NCBI GenBank assembly: GCA_005885555.1
Contig: VAWN01000028.1
Location: 38,519-102,518, forward strand
Origin: Actinomycetota bacterium
Lineage (GTDB): Bacteria > Actinomycetota > Actinomycetes > Mycobacteriales > Micromonosporaceae
DNA length: 64,000 nt
Reading direction: 5' to 3'
Shown here: positions 17,532 to 25,639 of the stretch, piece after piece
Numbering within the stretch: position 1 is the first letter of the stretch
Layout of the letters: each line of letters begins with the position of its first letter
The notes under the pieces: generated by a model
Databases searched by the model: none
Told to the model about the DNA's origin: nothing
What the model saw: the letters and a program-made list of their open reading frames with translations, nothing else
Translations under genes and position numbers: made by a program

Positions 17532-18017
17532 TCAGCTCACCGCTCGCTGCACGAGCTCGCCGATCCTCGCTTCGTCCGCGCGGGTCAACTTCGTCAGCGC
17601 GTAGGAGGTCGGCCACATGGCACCCTCGTCGAGGTTCGCCTCGTCGCTGAAGCCGAGCGTCGCGTACCGCGTCTTGAACTTCTGCGCGCTCTGGAAGAAG
17701 CAGACGACCTTGCCGTCCTTGGCGTATGCCGGCATCCCGTACCAGAGTCGCGGCGCGAGGTCCGGCGCGCTGGCTTTGATGACGGCGTGCAGCCGCTCGG
17801 CCATGGCACGATCCGCGTCCGGCAGTTCGGCGATCTTCGCGAGGACCTCGCTCTCCACGTTTGCCTTGTCCGCGCGCGAGCCACGGCGCCCGGACGCCTT
17901 CAGTTCCGTGGCGCGGTCCTTCATCGCGGCTCGTTCGTCGGCCGTGAATCCGTCGTAGGACCTGTCGGTCGCGGCGGTGCTCTTGGCGGGCTTCTGCTTG
18001 TCCTTCATGGCCCTCAT
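17532..18017 (-). CDS. DUF1801 family protein (YdhG-like)
   Basis: About 161 residues. The C-terminal two-thirds match the DUF1801 fold: [40 protein letters not shown] and [20 protein letters not shown]. The N-terminus is Lys/Ala rich and charged. Members are small cytosolic proteins, some annotated as iron chaperone-like or YdhG; no biochemical role is secure. ATG 18017 overlaps the stop of a decayed DNA-ligase frame as ATGA, and ATG 18008 is an alternative start nine bases downstream. Confidence 0.75.
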   Translation of the reverse strand: MRAMKDKQKPAKSTAATDRSYDGFTADERAAMKDRATELKASGRRGSRADKANVESEVLAKIAELPDADRAMAERLHAVIKASAPDLAPRLWYGMPAYAKDGKVVCFFQSAQKFKTRYATLGFSDEANLDEGAMWPTSYALTKLTRADEARIGELVQRAVS

Positions 18018-18290
18018 GCTAGGGAACCGGCCGGGCCGGTGCGCGGGGACCGCGCAGTGCGGTACATGGCGAGAGGCTCGTCGCTCGTGGTCGCGTCCTC
18101 GGTTGTCTTGTCGTCCCGCCAGCGTCCGGTGAAACGGGGGAAGCGCAGCGCCAGCCCGGCGTCGTCGGGGAGCCGGCCGCGTCCGGCGGCGGAGTTCGGC
18201 GACGGGGGTGATCTCCGCGGCGAGCACCTAGTACCGGTGCGGTAGTCACGCTTGAGCTTTGTCCACAGCCAGCCGCGGGCGCCGGCCTGT
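18014..18290 (-). pseudogene. Decayed C-terminal part of an ATP-dependent DNA ligase
   Basis: Three short, recognisable ligase pieces occur in order on the minus strand but in different frames: [14 protein letters not shown] (about 18246-18288, resembling ligase motif V), [12 protein letters not shown] (about 18195-18230), and [20 protein letters not shown] followed by DATTSDE (stop at 18014-18016). In intact actinobacterial ligases these are separated by a longer OB-fold segment and are continuous, so internal deletion plus frameshift is inferred. The last frame ends ATGA into the DUF1801 gene, showing that the two genes were once coupled. Confidence 0.6.
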
Positions 18291-18316
18291 CGCCGACGCA
18301 GGGTCCCGCGGTGCCG

Positions 18317-18520
18317 CTAGGGCAGGGTGGGCGGCGGGTTGGGGCCGGTGAGGATCGCCCAGTACATGCCCAACAGCCAGACCGCGAGCGCCGTCCACGC
18401 CACCAGACCCACGGCGTGGTACCGCAGCGTGTGCGCCATCAGTGCCCGGGGCCCGGGCGGTAGACCGGCGGCGCAGAACGGGCAGTCGATCGAGGCTTCT
18501 CGCTTCGTCACGGGCTCCAT
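18317..18520 (-). CDS. Small membrane protein with zinc-finger-like N-terminus
   Basis: A 67-residue ORF. The N-terminal half contains C-x2-C (DCPFCAAGL) followed by ALMAHTLRYH (H-x4-H), a spacing compatible with a C2H2-like zinc site. The C-terminal half is one hydrophobic helix (VGLVAWTALAVWLLGMYWAIL) ending GPNPPPTLP. No family is recognised. GTG at 18511 is an alternative start. The layout, Zn finger then TM helix, recalls membrane-tethered anti-sigma or scaffold peptides but nothing nearby proves this. Confidence 0.5.
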   Translation of the reverse strand: MEPVTKREASIDCPFCAAGLPPGPRALMAHTLRYHAVGLVAWTALAVWLLGMYWAILTGPNPPPTLP

Positions 18521-18845
18521 ACTCCGCGTGGCCGGACAACGCGCCCATCGGGCACGCGGGCGACCCCGATCGGGCGACTGCCGACAAGTCCGACGAGACC
18601 GTGGACGCGAGTGCCCCTGCAGCGGGTCAGTGGTCACGCTCGTAGGGAGTTGCCCCGCTCCACGGCACCCACCATGGCTCGTCGACCGCAGAGCGCGCAA
18701 ATAGAACGCGCCTGTCACGCTCGTCGTCGCCGAAGACACCGCAACCACCCACCGCCGCAGGAAGATCGGGGGATCGGCGCTCAGGAGCGCGGCGCCCCGG
18801 CCGATGAGGTACCGGTGGACCTTGTCGGCTGAGAGGCAGCGGAAG
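18521..18845. other. Intergenic stretch without a convincing gene
   Basis: No ORF here has protein-like composition on either strand. An upstream ATG at 18804 could extend the GGDEF-EAL gene by 14 codons. Promoter elements for that gene presumably lie here but none is clear by eye. Confidence 0.4.
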
Positions 18846-21164
18846 ATGGGCGAGGGTACCGTGCCGGCCCCGCCCGGCCGGGGCAGGATCAGCCGGGCCA
18901 CCTGGGGCTCGGTCCTCCTCACCTGCGTTGCGGCGGCCTGGTTCGCGGCCAACTTCGACCACCCCCGCGGCCCCGTGGTACTGCTCTGGCTGGCCGCGCC
19001 GCTGTCCGTCGTGATCCCGGCCGGTACCTGCTGGCGGGCGTACCGGGCCGGCTGGCTGCCGGTACCGACCCGGCGCTTCTGGCGGCACCTGGGTACCGCC
19101 GCGGTCCTGGTCGGCATCGGCTCCGTGGCGGCCACCCACGACGCGCTCAGCGGTGTCGCCGGCCCCGCACACCATCTCGGACCGGTCGCCCTCGTCGCCT
19201 ACGCCGGCGCGATGGTCGTCATCCTCTGGGGCCTGTACCGCCTGCCCACCGGCGTCTCCGGCCGTGGCGAACGGCTGCGCCTGGGCCTGGACGCGGCCAC
19301 GGTGGTGCTGGCCACCGCGGTGTTCCTGTGGCACTTCCAGACCCGGACGCTGCTCGCCCAGGGGGCCGACGACCCGTCGTCGGTCGTCGGTTCGTGGATC
19401 GAGATCGTGCTCGCGCTGGTGTCGGTGTTCGCGGTCGCCAAGGTGGTGCTGTCCGGCGACGCCTTCGTGGACAAGCGCTCCCTGCAGTGGCTGGCGGTCG
19501 GCCTCATCGGGGGCAGCCTCGGCTCGCTCCCGCAGTCGCTGCTCGTGGACCGGCCCTGGCTCATCTGCTCGCAGGTCACCATTCCGGCCGTGATGATCTG
19601 CGCGACCGTGGCGAGCGTCCGGCAGCGCCGCGCCCGGACCGTCGACGACGGCCGGCGCCCGGCGCACCGCCGGTTCAGCGTGCTGCCGTACGCGGCGGTC
19701 GTGGCGGTGGACGCGCTGCTGCTGTCGGCGACCTGGTCCGGCCGGGGCGACGACCAGCGGGTCATCGTGGTCGGTGCGGTGGTGCTGACCGCGCTCGTCG
19801 CGGTACGGCAGGTGACCGCGTTCCAGGAGAACGGCCGGCTGCTGGCCCGGCTCGACCACGGCGCCACCCACGACGCGTTGACCCAGCTGCCCAACCGGGC
19901 GCTGTTCGGTGACCGGTTGCGGCGCGCGGTGACCACGTGCGACGCGCACCGCAAGGTCAGCGTCGCGCTGATCGACCTGGACGACTTCAAGGCGGTCAAC
20001 GACACGCTCGGCCACCGGGCCGGCGACGCGCTCCTCGTCGCGGTGGCGCAGCGGCTGGCCGGGTGCGTCCGGGCGCGGGACACCGTCGGGCGCCTCGGCG
20101 GGGACGAGTTCATCGTCGTCCTCGACGACATCGATCCCGCCGGCGCCGACCTCGCCGTGGAGCGCATGCTCGCCGCACTCACCACGCCGGTCGTCGCCGA
20201 CGGGCACGAACTGCTCGTGCGGGCCAGCATCGGCGTCGCCGACGGCGGTACCGGTGACGACGCCGACGAGCTGCTGCGCCGCGCCGACATCGCGATGTAC
20301 GCGGCCAAGAACGACGGTGGCGGCGGGTTCGCCCGGTACCGCCCGGACCTCGGCGGCGCCGGCCGGCCCGCACCGCTGGGCGCCGAGCTGCGCCAGGCCA
20401 TCGCGGACGGCCAGTTCTTCCTCGTGTACCAGCCGATCGTCGCCCTCGACGGGCAGCACATCACCGGCGTCGAGGCGCTGGTGCGCTGGGCCCACCCGGC
20501 CCGGGGCACCGTCCCGCCCGACGAGTTCATCCCGGTGGCCGAGCGCACCGGGCTGATCGTCCCGTTAGGACAGTGGGTGCTGCGCGAGGCGTGCCGACAG
20601 TTCGTCCGGTGGTCGGTGCTGCACGGCGCGCGGGCGCCCGAGGTGCTCAACGTGAACGTCTCCGGCCGCCAGCTGCGCGAGCCGCAGTTCCTCGACGACG
20701 TCGCCGCGGCGCTCGCCGACACCGGCATCGCCGCGCACCGGCTCGTCCTGGAGATCACCGAGACGGCGGCGGTCGGCCCCGGTACCGCGGTGGCCAATCT
20801 GGCGGCGCTGCGCCAGCTCGGCGTGCGCATCGCCCTGGACGACTTCGGTACCGGCGTCTCCGCGCTCAGCCTCCTGCAGACCTGCCCGGTCGACGAGCTC
20901 AAGCTCGACCGCTCCTTCACCCAGACCGACCCGGCCACCGAGCACACCCCGATCGCGGCCGCGGTCATCCACCTCGCGCAGGCCCTCGGGCTGCACGTCG
21001 TCGCGGAAGGCGTGGAGACCGCGCAGCAGGCGCAGCGGTTGCGGACACTGGGGTACCGGGCCGCGCAGGGCTACTACTTCGCCCGCCCGATGCCGCCCGC
21101 CGACCTCGACGACCTGCTCGCCGGCGGTACCCGCACCGACGAGCCGGTCCGGGCGCCCGCCTGA
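18846..21164 (+). CDS. Bifunctional GGDEF-EAL membrane protein (c-di-GMP synthesis/hydrolysis)
   Basis: About 772 residues. The first 300 contain eight or so hydrophobic segments (MASE-like sensor region). The GGDEF domain follows (VALIDLDDFKAVNDTLGHRA; active site GRLGGDEFIVVLDD) with an RxxD I-site (RARD) five residues before it. The EAL phosphodiesterase domain has intact EALVRWAHPARG, LEITETAAV, LDDFGTGVSALSLL, KLDRSF and VAEGVETAQQ motifs. Both activities therefore look possible, a common arrangement in actinomycete RmdA/RmdB-like regulators. The start is uncertain (ATG 18846, or 18804 giving 786 residues). Its nearness to the SipW/TasA/GGDEF operon suggests shared c-di-GMP control. Confidence 0.9.
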   Translation: MGEGTVPAPPGRGRISRATWGSVLLTCVAAAWFAANFDHPRGPVVLLWLAAPLSVVIPAGTCWRAYRAGWLPVPTRRFWRHLGTAAVLVGIGSVAATHDALSGVAGPAHHLGPVALVAYAGAMVVILWGLYRLPTGVSGRGERLRLGLDAATVVLATAVFLWHFQTRTLLAQGADDPSSVVGSWIEIVLALVSVFAVAKVVLSGDAFVDKRSLQWLAVGLIGGSLGSLPQSLLVDRPWLICSQVTIPAVMICATVASVRQRRARTVDDGRRPAHRRFSVLPYAAVVAVDALLLSATWSGRGDDQRVIVVGAVVLTALVAVRQVTAFQENGRLLARLDHGATHDALTQLPNRALFGDRLRRAVTTCDAHRKVSVALIDLDDFKAVNDTLGHRAGDALLVAVAQRLAGCVRARDTVGRLGGDEFIVVLDDIDPAGADLAVERMLAALTTPVVADGHELLVRASIGVADGGTGDDADELLRRADIAMYAAKNDGGGGFARYRPDLGGAGRPAPLGAELRQAIADGQFFLVYQPIVALDGQHITGVEALVRWAHPARGTVPPDEFIPVAERTGLIVPLGQWVLREACRQFVRWSVLHGARAPEVLNVNVSGRQLREPQFLDDVAAALADTGIAAHRLVLEITETAAVGPGTAVANLAALRQLGVRIALDDFGTGVSALSLLQTCPVDELKLDRSFTQTDPATEHTPIAAAVIHLAQALGLHVVAEGVETAQQAQRLRTLGYRAAQGYYFARPMPPADLDDLLAGGTRTDEPVRAPA

Positions 21165-21204
21165 CGGGGCGGCCGGGCGGGACCGTCCGGCGTAGCCTGT
21201 CGTG

Positions 21205-22065
21205 GTGCCCGAGCCGGAGCCGCTCGACGGGGGTCGCGGCCGTCGCTCCCCGGTCGTCGTGTCGATGCTGGCCATCGTGGTGTTACTGGGCGCCGTGGCA
21301 CTGGTCGCGTCGCTGGTGCGGCACCGTGCGGTACCGGCGGAAGCCGAGCCGTCGGCGTCCGCGTCGACCTCCGCCGCCCCGGTACCGACGACGGCACCGG
21401 CCGGGCCGTGGCGCGTGGTGCGGGTGGGCGACCGGGTGACGATGGCGACCTCGTTCACCGACCCGGGCACCAACGACACGCACCGCTGCGACTTCGCCTG
21501 GGACGACGGCACCACGACGTCCGGACCGGCCCAGGGCGACGCCTGCCGGGCCACGCACGCATACCCCGCCGCCGGCATGTACACCGTCACGTCCACCGTC
21601 ACCGACGACGACGGCGGCGTGGGTAGGGCGCCCGGGGTCCTCGTGGTCGTGTACGACCCGGCTGCCGGCCCGGTCCGGGGCAGCGGCCGGCTGGGGCCAG
21701 GTGGCGCCGGCGCGTTCGACTTCGTCGCCGGGTACCCGCGGCGGTCGGCCACCGGGCCGGACGGTGTGCTGACCTTCGCGCTGCCGCCCGCGGTCAACCT
21801 GGACCTGCACGACCATCAGCGCCTCGACTGGCTCGTCGTCACGCCGGCCGGCCGGTTCGCCGTCAAGGGGACCGCGCGCGGCTCCGCCGGTCACGAGGTC
21901 GGCTTCGTGCTCTACGGGTACCGGCCGGACCGGCTGCGGATCGTCGTCTGGGACGGTGCGGCACCCGAGGCGGGACCGGTGCGCTACGACAGCCGTCCGG
22001 GTACCTCCTTCGATCTCGACGCGGCCGACCCCGCGCCCGTCGAGGCGGGAACGATCGCGGCATAG
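21205..22065 (+). CDS. Membrane-anchored PKD-domain protein
   Basis: About 286 residues: a basic N-terminus, one transmembrane helix (VVVSMLAIVVLLGAVALVAS, about residues 17-36), an Ala/Ser/Pro linker and a PKD-like domain (about 75-150) with DFAWDDGTT and YTVTSTVTDDDGG strands. The C-terminal 130 residues form another beta-rich domain (LDWLVVTPAGRFAVKGTARG, VGFVLYGYRPDRLRIVVWDG) of unknown family. The orientation predicted from the charges is N-in, domains outside. Possible adhesive or structural role at the surface. It begins 40 bases after the GGDEF-EAL gene and may be co-transcribed. Confidence 0.65.
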   Translation: MPEPEPLDGGRGRRSPVVVSMLAIVVLLGAVALVASLVRHRAVPAEAEPSASASTSAAPVPTTAPAGPWRVVRVGDRVTMATSFTDPGTNDTHRCDFAWDDGTTTSGPAQGDACRATHAYPAAGMYTVTSTVTDDDGGVGRAPGVLVVVYDPAAGPVRGSGRLGPGGAGAFDFVAGYPRRSATGPDGVLTFALPPAVNLDLHDHQRLDWLVVTPAGRFAVKGTARGSAGHEVGFVLYGYRPDRLRIVVWDGAAPEAGPVRYDSRPGTSFDLDAADPAPVEAGTIAA

Positions 22066-22147
22066 GTGTCGCGTGACGGGGCGTTGACCCCGGCGAGATC
22101 TGCGTGCATAGTCAGATCAATCGATCCTTATCAAAGTGTTGAGTGAC

Positions 22148-22171
22148 CTCCGGGACAACGTTGTCGCGGAG
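22148..22171. promoter_or_regulatory. 24-bp palindrome, putative operator upstream of the HEYAE protein gene
   Basis: CTCCGGGACAAC followed by GTTGTCGCGGAG pairs as two 12-bp arms with a single mismatch and no spacer, centred on AACGTT. It is flanked by the direct repeats GAGTGACCT and GAGTGATCT and lies 24 bases before the GTG start at 22196. As it overlaps the likely 5' leader, it could be a repressor site or an RNA hairpin. Confidence 0.5.
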
Positions 22172-22195
22172 AGTGATCTGACAAGGAGGAATCGC

Positions 22196-23143
22196 GTGGC
22201 TCTCCGTCCAGCGCTCGTCGGCGTCATCGCCGCACTGGCCGCCTTCGGTACCGTGCCTCTCGCGCAGGCCGCCGTCGGTTCCGGCCCGGCACCCCAGCAG
22301 CAGGCCGCCGAACCGGAACGGCACGGCGTGAAGCCGATCCATCCGGCCCTGGCGGCGCAGGCGGCCAGTGGCAACACCCTGAAGGTCGGCTCCAGTGCCA
22401 GCACCGGCGTGGTGTCCCCGCAGCCCAAGGTGTTCCTCGTCTTCTGGGGCTCCCAGTGGTCCAAGGACCCGGCCGGCGCGGCGACCGGCCTGCAGAACCT
22501 CTTCAAGGGCCTGTTCGGCAGCAAGGACAACTGGGGCACCATCATGAACCAGTACTGCGAAGGGGTGGCGAAGGGCACGACGACCTGCGGGCCGGCCGGC
22601 ATCCACATCAAGCACCCGACGGCCAGCCCGCTGGCCGGGGTCTGGTTCGACAAGAGTGCCGCGGCGCCGGGTAAGGCCACCGCGAGCCAGATCGGCAGGG
22701 AAGCGGTCAAGGCGGCGCAGCACTTCGGCAACACGACGCAGGCGCCGAACCTCAACGCGCAGTACGTCATCGCCTCGCCGACGGGTACCCATCCGGACGG
22801 CTTCAACACCCCCGGCGGTGGCTTCTGCGCCTGGCACAGCTCGACCGGCTCGACCGTCGGCACCGTGGCGTTCACCAACCTGCCCTACGTGCCGGACCTC
22901 GGCACGGGCGGCTGCACGACGCTGAGCAACGCGCGCCCGCTGGACGGCTACGAGTCCACCGAGACGCACGAGTACGCCGAGACGCTCACCGACTTCTTCC
23001 CGGCCAGGGGATGGAACGGCGGCGGCGGCGAGATCGGCGACGCATGCGTGAACCAGGACCGCCGGATCACGCTGACCACCGGTACCTTCGACGTCCAGGG
23101 CCTGTGGTCCAACGACCTGAACAAGTGCACGACGAAGGAGTAG
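22196..23143 (+). CDS. Secreted protein with HEYAE motif (EXORDIUM/peptidase-like)
   Basis: A 315-residue exported protein; GTG start with AAGGAGG six bases upstream. Signal peptide about 1-25 (LVGVIAALAAFGTVPLAQAA). The mature part has a strand VFLVFWGSQW, two internal Cys pairs, and the late block YESTETHEYAETLTDFFPAR followed by GGGEIGDACVN. The H-E-x-x-E plus E-I-G-D-x-C pattern is typical of a group of secreted actinobacterial and plant EXORDIUM-like proteins, some described as putative metallopeptidases, so zinc binding by HEYAE is plausible but unproved. The preceding 24-bp palindrome suggests specific regulation. Confidence 0.6.
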   Translation: MALRPALVGVIAALAAFGTVPLAQAAVGSGPAPQQQAAEPERHGVKPIHPALAAQAASGNTLKVGSSASTGVVSPQPKVFLVFWGSQWSKDPAGAATGLQNLFKGLFGSKDNWGTIMNQYCEGVAKGTTTCGPAGIHIKHPTASPLAGVWFDKSAAAPGKATASQIGREAVKAAQHFGNTTQAPNLNAQYVIASPTGTHPDGFNTPGGGFCAWHSSTGSTVGTVAFTNLPYVPDLGTGGCTTLSNARPLDGYESTETHEYAETLTDFFPARGWNGGGGEIGDACVNQDRRITLTTGTFDVQGLWSNDLNKCTTKE

Positions 23144-23212
23144 CGCGTCGCGGTGCGGCCGGGCTCCCGCCCGGCCGCACCGGTTGACCTCCGGCCGGAA
23201 GAGGTGGTTTGG

Positions 23213-25636
23213 ATGCGTTCCCGTCGGATTACCGCCGTCTGTCTCGGCGCCGCGTTGCTGGGGTGGGGGATGGTCGCCCCGCCCGTGCCGGCGGCGGCCG
23301 CGGACTCCGCGATCACCATCGACGGTACCGGTCCGGGCCGCACCTTCGACGGCGTCGGCGCGATCAGCGGCGGCGGGGGTACCTCCCGGCTGCTGCCGGA
23401 CTACCCGCAGCCGCAACGCGACCAGATCCTGGACTACCTGTTCAAGCCGAACTACGGCGCCGGCCTGCAGATCCTCAAGGTGGAGATCGGCAGCGACGTG
23501 AACAGCACCAACGGTGCGGAGGCCAGCCACGAGCGCACCCCGACCGACCGCGACTACCAGCGCGGCTACGAATGGTGGTTGATGGAGCAGGCCAAGGCGC
23601 GCAACCCCGGCATCGTGCTGTCCGGCCTGGAGTGGGGCGCGCCCGGCTGGTTCAACGGCGGCGTCGGCGGGGCGGACGGGTTCTACTCCACCGACAACAT
23701 CGACTACCTGGTCAACTGGATCAGCCACGCCCGGTCCGACCACGGCCTGGCCATCGACTACGTCGGCGGCTGGAACGAGGCCAGCCCGGTCAGCCCGTAC
23801 TCGGCGCACAAGGACTGGTTCGAGAGCCTCAAGAGCGCGCTGGTCGCGCACGGGCTGCCGACCAAGCTCGTCGCCTACGACAACTTCGGTGAACAGTTCG
23901 ACATCGGCAACGACATGGCCGCCGATCCGGCGCTGCGCGCCGCCGTCGACGTGATGGGCGTCCACTACCCGTGCGGCGGGGACGGCGCCCCGGCGATCAG
24001 CTGCTTCACCCCGGCCACGCTGCAGTCGGTCGGCAAGCCGATCTGGGCCAGCGAACACGGCTCGCAGAACTTCGACCTGGGCGCGCCGCAACTGGCCCGC
24101 GCGCTCAACCGCGACTACATCGACGGCCGGATGACCGCGATGATCGACTGGAACGCGGTCACGTCGTGGTACGAGTCGCTGCCCGACTGGGGCGAGTCGC
24201 TGATGCGCGCCGACCAGCCATGGTCCGGCTGGTACCAGGTCGGCCGCAGCATCTGGGTGATCGCGCACACCACGCAGTTCGCCAAGCCCGGCTGGCGGTA
24301 CCTCGACGGTGCCAGCGGGTACCTCGGCGGCGCCCGCGCCAACGGCAGCTTCGTGACGCTGCGCGCGCCGGCCGGTGGTGACTACAGCACCATCGTGGAA
24401 ACCGTCGACGCCACGGCACCGCAGAGCGCCACGTTCACCGTGACCGGCGGGCTGTCCACCGGACCGGTACACGTCTGGGCCACCAACCTGCGCTCGGCCG
24501 ACCCGGCACAGCAGTTCGCGCACGTCGCCGACGTCACCCCGACCGGTGGCAGCTTCACCATGCAGTTCCAGCCCGGCTTCGTGTACAGCCTCACGACCAC
24601 GACCGGGCAGGCGAAGGGCACCGCCAGCTCACCGCCGCCGGGGGCGCTCGCCCTGCCGTACCAGGACAGCTTCGACAGCTACCCGGCGGACCGGCTGGCC
24701 CGGTACGTCTCCGCCGTGCAGGGCGCCTTCGAGACCGCGCCGTGCACCGGCCGCACCGGCATGTGCCTGCGCCAGCAGATCAGCCAGCAGCCGATCCCGT
24801 GGCCGCTCGGTTCGTCGACCCGGCCGATGGCGGTGGTCGGCGATCCACGTTGGACGAGCGACGCGGTCGCCGTTGACGCCATGCTCGAACAGGCCGGTTC
24901 GGTCGACGTCGTCGGCCGGTTGCAGGCGCAGCAGCAGTTCGGCGGCGGCGCGCAGGGGTACCACCTGCGGGCCAGCAGCGCCGGACCGTGGAGCCTGTTC
25001 AAGGAGGACGTCGCCGGCAACGACACCACGCTCGCCAGCGGAACGCTCCCGCTCGGCACCGGCACCTGGCACCGGATTGCCTTGACACTGAACGGAACCC
25101 GCATCACCGCGACCATCGACGGCCGGCGGGTGGCCAGCGTCCAGGACGGCACCTACCGGTCCGGCAACGCCGCGCTGATGGTCAGCAAGTGGGTCAACGC
25201 GCAGTTCGACAACCTGTCCATCACGCCGGTCGGCCATCCGGCGGTGGTGCGCTTCGTCGACGACGCGGACAGCGACTTCGTCTACACCGGCGCCGGCTGG
25301 CAGCACTGCAACAGCTGCGGCTCGGACCTGTTCCACGGCGGCAACTCGTGGGACCCGGTCGCCGGCGACTTCGCGACGGTGACGTTCACCGGCCGGCAGG
25401 TCACCCTGTTCGGCGTGCGCGATCCGGGGCACGGCATCGGCGCGGTGTCGATCGACGGCGGGCCGGAGACGCTGGTGGACTTCTTCGCGCCGTACCGCGC
25501 CGGCACCCAGCCGTTGTGGACCAGCCCGATGCTCAGGTCCGGCGTGCACACGTTGCGGCTGCGGGTCACCGGTGAGATGAACGACTCCAGCGGCGGCACC
25601 TTCGTGGTACCCGACAAGCTCGACATCCTGCCCTGA
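23213..25636 (+). CDS. Secreted galactocerebrosidase-like glycoside hydrolase (GH59)
   Basis: An 807-residue exported enzyme resembling animal GALC. After the signal peptide (about 1-30) the catalytic barrel starts with the family hallmark FDGVGAISGGGGTSRLLPDY, LDYLFKPNYGAGLQILKVEI and GYEWWLMEQAKARNP. The acid/base Glu is in YVGGWNEASP and the probable nucleophile Glu in KPIWASEHGS. A central beta region and a lectin/LamG-like domain (about 480-675) follow, and the last 130 residues form another carbohydrate-binding-like domain (FTGRQVTLFGVRDPGHGI). Expected activity: removal of beta-galactose from galactolipid or glycan; the natural substrate is unknown. GAGGTGG precedes the ATG. It converges with the monooxygenase gene with only three bases between stops. 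Confidence 0.85.
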   Translation: MRSRRITAVCLGAALLGWGMVAPPVPAAAADSAITIDGTGPGRTFDGVGAISGGGGTSRLLPDYPQPQRDQILDYLFKPNYGAGLQILKVEIGSDVNSTNGAEASHERTPTDRDYQRGYEWWLMEQAKARNPGIVLSGLEWGAPGWFNGGVGGADGFYSTDNIDYLVNWISHARSDHGLAIDYVGGWNEASPVSPYSAHKDWFESLKSALVAHGLPTKLVAYDNFGEQFDIGNDMAADPALRAAVDVMGVHYPCGGDGAPAISCFTPATLQSVGKPIWASEHGSQNFDLGAPQLARALNRDYIDGRMTAMIDWNAVTSWYESLPDWGESLMRADQPWSGWYQVGRSIWVIAHTTQFAKPGWRYLDGASGYLGGARANGSFVTLRAPAGGDYSTIVETVDATAPQSATFTVTGGLSTGPVHVWATNLRSADPAQQFAHVADVTPTGGSFTMQFQPGFVYSLTTTTGQAKGTASSPPPGALALPYQDSFDSYPADRLARYVSAVQGAFETAPCTGRTGMCLRQQISQQPIPWPLGSSTRPMAVVGDPRWTSDAVAVDAMLEQAGSVDVVGRLQAQQQFGGGAQGYHLRASSAGPWSLFKEDVAGNDTTLASGTLPLGTGTWHRIALTLNGTRITATIDGRRVASVQDGTYRSGNAALMVSKWVNAQFDNLSITPVGHPAVVRFVDDADSDFVYTGAGWQHCNSCGSDLFHGGNSWDPVAGDFATVTFTGRQVTLFGVRDPGHGIGAVSIDGGPETLVDFFAPYRAGTQPLWTSPMLRSGVHTLRLRVTGEMNDSSGGTFVVPDKLDILP

Positions 25637-25639
25637 CAC

